Source: Chrysomallon squamiferum (taxonomy: Eukaryota; Mollusca; Gastropoda; Neomphalida; Peltospiridae). From it: a DNA stretch of 64,000 nucleotides. Below are positions 54,757 through 64,000 of this stretch, one piece after another; positions within the stretch are counted from its first letter, which is position 1, and each line of letters starts with the position of its first letter. The notes beneath the pieces are model-generated. The model did no database searches. It had not been told where the DNA came from and saw only the letters and a list, made by a program, of their open reading frames with translations. Where the stretch lies: the NCBI GenBank assembly GCA_012295275.1, contig CM022665.1:31816022-31880021 (forward strand). The letters run 5' to 3'. The position numbers and the translations under genes were made by a program.

Positions 54757-56471
54757 GACTGGCCCCATCTTCATCCGACTTGTTCATCTTAGTGAGGGCA
54801 AGGCCAGAGAAAGGGAGACTACTCTGGGTGTTGGAGCGCACCATGTTCTGTGACATGTTTGTGCTGAACACACCATTGGTGTTGTAAGTCATGGGGTAAG
54901 TGAAGCGAGAAGAGTGCGAGCTATTGCTTGGCGTTGGAGAAGAAGGCGGAGGGTGCTGAGATGTGGGATTGGCCAACTGAGAGAAAGAATTTGTGCGAGG
55001 GAGTTCCTCAGAGCCAGAGTGTTTGGTGCTTGAGTGAAGACAGTCTGACTGAGTGGACTTAATGCTACAGGATCGGGTCAGACCCTGGATGCTGCCAGCA
55101 GCAATCAGAGTTTCCCTTGTTTGGGCCAATATTCTAGCACTGGCCCCACTAAGAGCCCGGGCTTGCTGGATTTGAGCCTGGATGCTCGAAGCGACAGATG
55201 ACAGTGATTCCTCAGTCTCAGGCACTGGATTGTGCCCATGACCATTGCTAGACTTAAGCCAAGAACCATTAGCAATGCCAGAGTTTCTAGGACTACAGTA
55301 CTCCACAACTGCATAATTACCTCCGCCTGCTTGCAAAGCTGCGGCTGCTTGCTGTGCTGCCTGAAGCTGCTGTAAGTTCACGTAATGACTCGTCTGTTTG
55401 TCCGTCTTGCCGTAAGTTGCATGTGGGTTAGAGATTATAGTACTAGGACAAAGATTACTGCTTTCACCTTGTGATGCTGCCCTAACCAGGCTTCCCTTAC
55501 TGTCAAATAGCCGCCTCCTACCTAGAGTGTTTGACTGGAAATCTTGGCTAGGCTGACCAACTCCTGTTGACTTACTAGATGTCAGACTTCCATTTTTACG
55601 TCTTCGTTCTAGAGTAGAACTGTTGTAGGCTTCTGGTCCCATGTCAGTGGAAATTTCTTTGTGTCCCATGCCAATTTTAGATCCACCACTGTTTGGCCTA
55701 GGAATATTGCTCTGTGTTCCCACCTCACCAGGAACTTTAATGGGACTGTGAATGGGATCAACTCCATGTTTAGCTAATCGACTGCCAACAGTTGAAGATC
55801 CCTTTGAGCTGGAACTCTTGTTGCTACCAACTGAAGAATTACTCACATTGCTCAGAGGTCTGCGGTAACCAAATCCTCCACTGCTGGGAGTGTTAGAGTT
55901 AGCTCCTCTTGCACTTTGCATTCGTTTCATGCTAGTCTCTAACAAGTGAGAATTGTCTGTGTTTGTCTCGCAGTCACGTTTTGTAGATGGACTTGTTGAT
56001 GAAGTTCCTCTTTCACTTTCAGCATATGACACATTGTCAGTCCTGTATCCTAGATCTGGATGACTGGTGTTAGAGCTTTTCCTCAGCGAACCATATCCTG
56101 GCTGAGTTCCACCTCTCCACTGTGAGTGATCAACACCATTATTATAGGGATAAGCATAGTCACTAGGATCACTACTCAACAATTTACTGTTCTGTGGAAT
56201 GGAGTATTTCCTCCATCCACTGTGACCAGAATCACTGTTATAGTCTGTTCCAAGAAATGCACTAGTTCCTAAGTTAGGAACTCTTTTTCCAGGGATTTGA
56301 CTGCCACTGCTAAAGTCGTGGGTCAGCTCTCGAGGTGCCCGTTTCAAGCTATTGTAGGGATTTCCATCAGAGAGAGCTCCCTGTGATGACCCTGTCAAAT
56401 TTTCATCAGTGCTGATCTCATTGATAGTGTCACTAATGTCACCACTGCTGATAGAGCTACTGTCATCAAAA
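54757..56471 (-). CDS. NAV: Neuron navigator (NAV-like), large internal coding exon
   Basis: This 1,715-nt exon encodes 571 complete codons plus one base at each end. It opens after a TTTTTCAG acceptor with FDDSSSISSGDISDTINEIS, which resembles the acidic SSISSGxSDTINEIS-like motif I know from NAV proteins. It closes at a consensus GTAAGT donor, in the codon for Arg of GASR. Counting residues from the TTG leucine codon at 56,398, most of it is Ser/Thr/Asn/Gly-rich and probably disordered. It has SQIP at residues 33-36 and SNIP followed by Arg-Pro at 230-233 (EB-binding SxIP type), a Gln/Ala stretch at 343-356, and a possible helix at 396-429. Base composition is clearly richer in G+C than the flanking introns. 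The open frame continues past the donor to 54,668, but that part is intronic. Family members act at microtubule plus ends and in cell migration. The weakest point is that the disordered middle cannot be aligned by eye. Confidence 0.9.
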
Positions 56472-56756
56472 CTGAAAAAGAATGTAAAAAATAATAATAA
56501 TTAAACTGATATATAAAATATATTTGTTAAAATAATCACAGTTCACCTGTGGTAAATTGATGAATTTTATCATAATAATTCAATGAAAAACTGTTCACAC
56601 ATAAAATATGTTTGTTAAAAGAATACAAATGGGAATAATTTTAATTATAAACAAAATTTATTTGGTAGTTCAGTACAGGATAACTAAAAAATAAATAAGA
56701 AATACAAGCATCTACTCTGAAGCTTATGAATTTGTTTAGTATGATTTTATTTATTT

Positions 56757-56758
<2 letters not shown>

Positions 56759-56810
<52 letters not shown>
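56759..56810. repeat. 52-base T homopolymer (A tract in the NAV transcript)
   Basis: An uninterrupted T run 288 nt upstream, in gene sense, of the large exon's acceptor. Its true length may differ because such runs are prone to sequencing error. Confidence 0.9.
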
Positions 56811-56815
<5 letters not shown>

Positions 56816-59439
56816 CTCAGTCATTTCAGACTTTTGTTATTATACCAGAGCTTTACAATAATTCTACAAAGAATGAGTCAGTGTATTTCCACATTACAAC
56901 TTCTGATAAGACTGAGTCTGCATGCTTTGATTTTAGAAGACCAAGGCAGAGAGAAAAGAAAATTGTTTAAAACAGAGAAAGCGTGAATATTGTCTTTACT
57001 AACTTAATAATGCAAACTTATATTTCAAAATTAAATATATGAATTTTACTTATCCAAACTTGAGATGATTAATAATAATATAAAGATACAAAATATTGTT
57101 AATAATAGATTATTATCATCATTCAAGCTCATAAGAATTACATGCCCTAATTTTCCAAAAATATAAAATAAAATTAATTTGATTTCCAAAGGAAAAAGCA
57201 TTTCATTTTCAGTTTTCTTTGGTAATTTATTAAAATCTAATATAATTTTAGTATTTAACAAAACCACAAAACTCTTATAAAATTATCATAGCCAGATGTA
57301 TTTACATATAAATTTATACATTCCCATTAAATATCAGATTTTAAGTTTAGAAACTATATATATATATATATATATGACAGTGAAAGTGACAGTACATAAA
57401 CATAGTTCTGTTTCATTTTAGAAGATCCATAGAACATGTTTAAGGGATTAAGTTTATATTAAGATTTGTGTTTCATAACACATACCAGATTTCAGTTCCA
57501 AAATAATTTAAATAATAAATACATAAGTATAACTTCTTGTCATTTACAAACACATTAGATATGTCAAAATAATGGTTTGTGAAAACCTGGTTTAATCCTA
57601 TTGGTGATTTACTTCAAAAATGATAAAACAAAAAACAAAAACAAAAAAACAAAACAAAGAAAAAAAGGTAAAAAAGAGTAATCATGGTAATGATAATAAT
57701 AATAACAATAAAAACAATGATGATAATAAAAGAAGCTATTTGTCTGATATAATCTTCCCAACAGTACATTCTTTTAAACTTCAATTATGGAGTTTTCTTT
57801 CAAACTTAATTTTCAGGCTTATTTTGTAGAGTTAAATATTACAATTGCTGGTAGTCCAACACCTGAAACCTTTGTTTTAGTATTTAAAAAACAAACCAAT
57901 AATAACATTAAAATAAAACATAGGAGTGTGTCCACTAAAGCTGTAACCTAAATCTACTTGCTATATTCTTTATTTTCCTATATTTAACCTATGTGTGTAA
58001 GTTTGTTGTTTTTAGCATGCATGTCTGCAACATGTGTTCATCATTAAAAACAGATTGCAATATTAAATTAAGCAGAACAATTAAATGAGACAGAAATGAT
58101 GCAGATGGCTTTATGTCTGGCATTTCTAATACTGTGACCTTCAAGAAGTCTGCAATAATATTTGTACAGTATTAGCAGTGATCTTACAATATTTTGAACA
58201 GTTTTTCATACCCACTCACATGAAATGCTTACAATATATATAACAGAATATAAAAAATAAAACAACAGAAAAAAAAATATTCCTCCAGTTATATTTCAGC
58301 TAGAGCTGAGAGCAAAATTCTAGGAACCTTTATTGTTATGAGTCACTCATGTTAGAAATGCATATTCATTTACCATATAAAATACAGCTTTGTAATGGTT
58401 ATTGTAAGCAAACCAAATCCACCTGTGCTGTTAAAATTGTGATATATTCATTCCAAAACCTTGGTGGAAGGTGGCAGCTGTCTCTAGTGAGCTACTAAAT
58501 AAACATGGAGAATTAGTTTATTTATTTCCATAACCAAGTGATCCTCAAAGCAAAATTAAGTATAAATAAATAAATTTTTCTGGCAGCTGTTCAAGTTACA
58601 AATTTGTAGAGTGACCGTATCAGATGTACTCAAGAAAGAAATCTTTTGAGAGAAAAAAAAAACCATGCTAGTCAGAGTGAGTGATTCTTAATGTAGACTT
58701 ATTGATAAAACAAGATATTAAGTCAAGAGATAAAGAAATAATTTTTTTTATTTTTTAAATAAAGAAAACATATACAAAGAAATTACCCCCCTTAAAAGCA
58801 GCCCCTAAAACCCCAGAACAAACCCTCACCACCCATACAAAAATACTGTCAGTAATAAAATATCACCCAAGAACAACACCCATGCCTCCTAAAATCCTAC
58901 AGCAAGTTTATCATCTAAATTGTGAAAAAGCTAATCATTATTTTTATATTTTGAAACAAACACAAGGACACACAAACATGCATACATATTCAAAATTTTG
59001 GAATTAGATTTTGAACCATACATGTATATATACCTACAAAACCAAACATTTATATACACAGTAATATTAAAACAAACAAATCCATATGAGATTATTATTT
59101 TTCAATATACAGAAAAGGAAAGAAAAAATCAAATTAGTATTACTAAAAATGTTATCAGTCACCATTAGCCTGCAAATATGGCAGCCATAATGCAGTATTA
59201 ATCTGTAAGTTACACATTTTAAGTTTGTCTGCGATTAAGACATTTCATGAGCTGTTACTGTGATTCCTGGAAATCAATAATACTTTCATTACCACAGCTC
59301 ATCAGAATCTGGTGACACCAGAAACCTGCAGCAGATGTACTAGTGATAATAACACAGTTTTCTGATGTTATTATTACAGTTATTAATAGAACTTGTTATA
59401 ATAACAGAAACAACTATCAAATATAAAAAAAACACTACA

Positions 59440-59770
59440 CATACATATACACATTCACACATACATAAATACATACATGTACATATGCAGTTATATACAT
59501 ACATGCCTGTAGACAGACATGCACATATGTACATACATACATATTTACATGCATACATAAATACATATATATATACATACACATACATGCTCATATACAC
59601 AGGCACATACACAAACATACACACACACTCAGACTTATATACATACATGCCTGTACAGACATGCATACATATATTCATACATACATACATACATAAATAC
59701 ATACTAATATTCACATACACACCTACACACACAAAAACAGTTATTACAATTACATACATACATACACCTA
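59440..59770. repeat. CATA/CACA-rich low-complexity stretch
   Basis: About 330 nt of degenerate 'acatacat' and 'acacac' sequence. Long open frames on both strands (152 and 159 codons) consist of Thr/His/Ile or Tyr/Val/Cys repeats and are not genes. Confidence 0.85.
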
Positions 59771-60139
59771 TAAATAAATACACCTTTTTAAAGCATATAA
59801 TATTTCTGCATGTGCCCATATAGGTATGCTTCTTTGTCTCTATATATTTTTATTTTCTTCTGCATATATCCTGCAATATTTTAAATAACTGCATATTATA
59901 AATGACATTCTTTCTTAAACAAATTTTCATAATTTGCTGAACATATTTTACAAGAATCAAAATCTATCTGTAAAGTTCTGTATGCCATCCATCCTTCTAG
60001 AGCCTCAAATTTAATGATGGACTTCCCACTGCTTGGGGATACATGTATGGCAAACAGCTTCCAGCAACCTGCTAATTTGAAAACAAGTCTACACAGTGAA
60101 CTTATTTATGCCTGTGGGTTTAATCTGACATTTGTAGAG

Positions 60140-60168
<29 letters not shown>
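60140..60168. repeat. 29-base A homopolymer
   Basis: An uninterrupted A run. Similar shorter runs are at 26,138-26,167, 61,614-61,635 and 61,690-61,710. Confidence 0.9.
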
Positions 60169-60173
<5 letters not shown>

Positions 60174-61559
60174 AAGAATTTACAACCCAATAATTGTAAC
60201 CAATAAACTTTTTTGTTAAATAAAAACAAAATTCAGTTCACTTGCATTAAATTGTACAAAAAGTTTCTTGCAGAAAGAAACAAAAATATATAATAAAAAA
60301 TAAATAAATAAAAATAAAAATTTTAATAAAAATTGTTTCAAAAACATGTTTAGAGACATAGTAAAATATAATAAATATAAATGCCCTTCAAAAACAGCTA
60401 AAAAATAAATTAAAAATGAATATGCATTTCAAGTCACAAATGAATAAGATTTTTTTTTTTTTTTTATGTATATAATGTGCAGTCACTGCTTTTTAATCTA
60501 CAGTTTTGTGATATTTTTAAAAGTGTATAACTTTAAAAAGATCATACAGACAAGACAATAAATGAGGAAACCCTCCACCATCAGTCAAGGATTACTCTTT
60601 TTCATCTAACAAAAAGAAAGACACATACCAAATCTTTTTATACAAACCAGAAAAAGAGCACAAGCTGTGATGTGTAATAGCCCAGCTGAAGCACTGAGAA
60701 GGATTGATCATATGACCAATCAGGTCTCAAAACATCATTATTACTGATCTACAGCCAACCATGACAAGTTGAAAGTCACAAAAAAATATGTTACATTTCA
60801 AACTGTAAGACTTTTGTTTTTCCATTCAATGTTTATGTAACATTTTGTCAGAGTAAGAGTCAGTCAAACAAGATCTTTCATCACCTGGGTGTGTATTATT
60901 ACAACCCCATAGGTAAAAATCCTGACAAAGAAACTTTTCTATTTCTAGCTGTACAATAACTTTCACACCTGCATCTTCAGTCTGTAGTTAAAAAACGAGG
61001 CATTTCACTTTTCTCAAAACTGTGTTTGTCACTATCTTGATTCTGTCTATAGTTAATAAGTAGTCATTTCTTTTTTCCCAAAACTATGTTCATCCCTGTA
61101 AATTGATTCTGTGGTAAATAAAAATAGGTACTTCTTTTTTCTTAAATCTATATACATCTCTGTATTTTAGCCAATACTTGTTCATCTTTTCTTATACTGT
61201 CATTGTCACTCATTTATCACCCAAAACAAATAAAATTGAAATTACTCCATCAAAAAACAAAACATAACAAAAACACACCTACAAAAGCTATCATCAAAAA
61301 ATCATTACCGTACTTTTGAAAAGATCTTGTGTGTCATTTAATAAGTATTCATCTGTTCAGTCATTTTATATATTTGAAGTCTTCAACAAATATTTATTAA
61401 GACTATTATATTTTATACATGTCAAAAACAAAAAGAAAAAAATACTGAAAGTAAATGATCTATTACTGAAGACACAGGTGCCTGTAAAACTGAGTATTTA
61501 AAAAAATTATTAACCAAGACAAAAAAGAATTATTCTCAAGAGAGTATGACAACATACAA

Positions 61560-62080
61560 TTTCCATTTATATGGATTATTTCAGTCCCTTGTGACTGAAA
61601 GAAGTGCAATATTTAAAAAAAAAAAAAAAAAAAAATTTGTACTTCTACTTTAACCTGTGATGATGGTAACTTGCATGACACTTTTACTGAAAAAAAAAAA
61701 AAAAAAAAAATCTAAAAATATATTCAGCAGAAGGATTTTACATATTAAATACATTTATATGTATTATTTCAACCCCTAATGACTGAAAGATGTACAGTTT
61801 TTTGTTTTTTTTTAAACTCTCCTTTTGCAGTTCAAATAGGTTAACTTTCATGACATGTATACTGAATAAAAAAGATATCCAGACCTATTTTTACATATTA
61901 AACACATTTATATTGACTATTTCAATCCCTTCTAACTGTAAGATATTTAAAATACTATTACTACTACTAATAATAATAATAATCATAAATAATAAATAAA
62001 TAATTAAAAACTCTTCCTGTAGTTCAAATGTAATCAAAGATGGTAACTTGCATCTCATATATACTGAACAAAAAAGTTAA
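61560..62080. repeat. Imperfect tandem repeat, about 154-188-bp unit
   Basis: The block 'atttatatgtattatttcaa' followed by 'cccctaatgactgaaagat' occurs at about 61,565, 61,753 and 61,906. Between copies come a poly(A) or AAT run and 'ggtaacttgcatgacat', 'tatactgaa'. The last unit is incomplete. Confidence 0.75.
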
Positions 62081-62243
62081 AGATTTACAAGTTTGATATT
62101 ATAAAGAAGTCACATCAAAGGAGAGAAAATCAAGAAAAAAATGTACTGCTAGTGATAAATTTCATGTTTTTATGATGGTAAACAGTGAATGTAAGAAATA
62201 ACAACCATCACAAATGTAAAGAAATATTAAATAACCTTTAAAT

Positions 62244-62246
<3 letters not shown>

Positions 62247-62274
<28 letters not shown>
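62247..62274. repeat. (GT)n microsatellite
   Basis: A pure GT tract of about 28 nt followed by degenerate GTAT sequence. Confidence 0.95.
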
Positions 62275-62276
<2 letters not shown>

Positions 62277-63454
62277 ATGCGTGCATTTATATGTAGGTGT
62301 GTATGTATACATCTATATTATTATATATGTATTTAGATGTTTGTGTTATACACACAAAATACTGGTGTAGTGGCTATGTTATACAAGTATATTTTTGTTT
62401 TTGACTTTCAGTTTTTACATACAAATGTAAATTTGTAAGAATAAAACTATTACTGCTGACAATAGTAAATGTTAAATAATGAATTATGTAAGTGAATAAT
62501 GAATTGATGAAACAATGAATGATGAAATTTAAAATAAAAATTATGTCTTAAATAACAACTAAAGAATTTTTAAATGAGAACTTAAAATGTAGAATGTGAG
62601 TTGAAAATTAAGAAATCATGCAGAGAACACATTTTTAAAAATATTTTTATTTAGTGCAGAAAAAACACAGTATATTAAATAAAGTGGGGGTTGGGGGGTT
62701 TGAATTTAACTGATTAGTTTTTATATAAATAAATGGCTTTGAGATGTTACTCATGGTAAATAAACAACAGCCACAGCTACAACATCAAAAATAATAAATA
62801 AACCAGAAATCCAGGATATAACCTGTCAAAGATCTATCAACAGTTTTGTTCCTAAATGTTTATTATTTTTTATCTAATTTTTTTCATACATAAACAAAAC
62901 ATGACATTTAAAGAGATATCAGATGATATCAGAATGTTTTCATGTCTGAGACGGTATGATACATATTCACTGACTTCATGTATGATACTGTGAATTATGA
63001 TTAATATTCATGACTTGGTGTGGGATTAACTTTTCAAAAGCAATGGATATCTGTCTTTGATGTCTTTAAAATCATGTTTAGTACAAATATATACTTAAAA
63101 GAAAAAAGTATTATAAAAAAAGAAAAGGAAAGATACAAAAAAGAAACAGAATGAGAAAAAAAAGACTAGAGAAAGAGAAAAAGAGAAAGAGAGATATCTA
63201 CCTTAAAACAAGTATATGCAGGTTAAAATCTGTTTATCTGATTACACTAAAATCCAGTCTTGTTTTCTTTCAAGATAGTGCTGCTACATTACACACAAAC
63301 ATATTCTGCCATGTCTTTGATCCCTACCTATTGATATTCAATTGTTGATCTCTTGCTGCATGCACTGTTTGAACAATTCATCAATATGTGAATCTATTGT
63401 TTCTCTTTTGTTATTTTCTTCTCAGATTAGCAACTTCTAACAACATAATAATAC

Positions 63455-63501
63455 CTCGATTCCGTATCATCTTCTGAACATACTAATGCAAAATGATGCA
63501 T
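63455..63501 (-). CDS. Tentative upstream or alternative first coding exon of the NAV-like gene
   Basis: On the minus strand this segment reads MHHFALVCSEDDTES and then AG|GTATTA. Its two trailing bases plus the first T of the large exon give Ser, so the join would read CSEDDTESSFDDSSSISS. Three left boundaries are possible: an AG just before the ATG (47 nt), ATTAG (28 nt, from 63,482) and TTCAG (19 nt, from 63,473). A stop codon lies in frame three codons upstream of the ATG. Phase and acidic/serine character fit well, but the donor lacks G at +5 and the acceptors are weak. It could be a chance match. Confidence 0.3.
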
Positions 63502-64000
63502 CTGTTGTTAATTTATTAATATGACTAAGATATTTAAAAGGTCTGTGTAAACAGATGCAGATTATTTTATGTGTATCACTCTTAAAGCAATACACAATTG
63601 TTTAACTGGACACTTTGCTTTGTTTTCTTGCTTAAAGAAAATGAACACAAATTGCAATCAAAGAATCTTTACCATAAGCCTTAAAGAAAGTTTAGTATGT
63701 GTTTCTGTGTTCCAAGCAGGTGATTATTTGACATTACTCATAAATATGGTAATAAATACTTCACCATTTGATACAATCTTGTATCATCTGGCTGTGTATT
63801 GAAGCAAAACACTTACATTCTTATGGGAATTGATCTCTTTGCTTTTTGCTCCTTGGAAGTATCATGCTTTCAGTTATTCCAATATTGGTTTTATATTCTT
63901 ACAAGTGTTGAAAACAGGGATAGGAATTTTTCAGTAGAGAATCATTGTCATTATCAGAGACTAAATTTTTATTTACTTTGATGCTGTGTTATTTCTTCAT

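Larger units (their letters stand above)
56472..64000 (-). other. NAV: Intronic or 5' sequence upstream of the large NAV exon
   Basis: Apart from the tentative exon at 63,455-63,501 I see no supported coding sequence here. It holds a 52-base T run, a long A run, a CATA/CA-rich stretch at about 59,440-59,770, a GT microsatellite at 62,247-62,274 and a tandem repeat at 61,560-62,080. The segment at about 58,790-58,915 is C-rich on the plus strand and unlike its surroundings, but its minus-strand reading (a hydrophobic peptide) does not resemble NAV. Confidence 0.65.

Noticed and set aside
58786-58915. C-rich patch with a minus-strand hydrophobic reading between AG and GTGAGG
   Set aside because: The reading is closed by a stop directly upstream in the same frame and does not resemble NAV. 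Probably chance.
59340-59823. Overlapping open frames of 152 and 159 codons on opposite strands
   Set aside because: Both are translations of CATA/CACA low-complexity DNA.
63812-63870. Minus-strand segment ending AAT|GTAAGTG with a basic reading (KAKRSIPIR), phase-compatible with the large exon
   Set aside because: A stop codon lies close upstream and no pyrimidine-rich acceptor is present. There is no recognisable NAV similarity.

Overview
The window is AT-rich, intron-dominated eukaryotic DNA carrying an internal piece of one protein-coding gene on the minus strand. That gene is a neuron navigator (NAV / UNC-53 / Sickie family), the large cytoskeletal proteins that act in neurite outgrowth and cell migration. 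The organism is most likely a mollusc, perhaps a gastropod. A full-length tRNA-derived SINE at about 31,464-31,789 has the head, the central 'cttgctgctaa' core and the 'taaataaaa...ccttcctt' tail that I remember from molluscan genomes, and at least two further fragments of it are present. I recognise the family from memory and have not searched a database.

Layout, following transcription from right to left. (1) 56,472-64,000 is intronic or upstream sequence. It holds one tentative short coding exon (63,455-63,501), microsatellites, long A and T tracts and a tandem repeat. (2) 54,757-56,471 is a large 1,715-nt coding exon: serine-rich, disordered, beginning with the NAV-like acidic motif FDDSSSISSGDISDTINEIS and carrying two SxIP motifs that could bind EB proteins. 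(3) Between 50,883 and 53,316 lie four short exons of 54, 53, 24 and 75 nt, which lead into the conserved NAV coiled coil. (4) An intron of 46,312 nt (4,571-50,882) follows. (5) An 84-nt exon (4,487-4,570) continues the same coiled coil. (6) 1-4,486 is part of the next intron. All six firm exons have GT/AG borders, their reading phases agree, and the conceptual splice gives ...GASRLTKSSTLDYAY / VHGSNLSLVSTSS / AEDKQSNE / VRKLRRDLETANDKV / ...HVVAAFEQSLSNMTTRL..., in the order found in vertebrate NAV proteins. The amino-terminal part (calponin-homology domain in some family members) and the carboxy-terminal AAA ATPase-like domain are outside the window, as are promoter and polyadenylation site.

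The giant intron and its neighbours contain no other gene I can support. They hold many diverged tandem arrays with periods of about 21-45 and 70-190 nt, SINE fragments, microsatellites and homopolymer runs. The other open reading frames of 60-180 codons are low in complexity or fall in these repeats and are not annotated as genes. I saw no CRISPR array, rRNA gene or functional tRNA gene.
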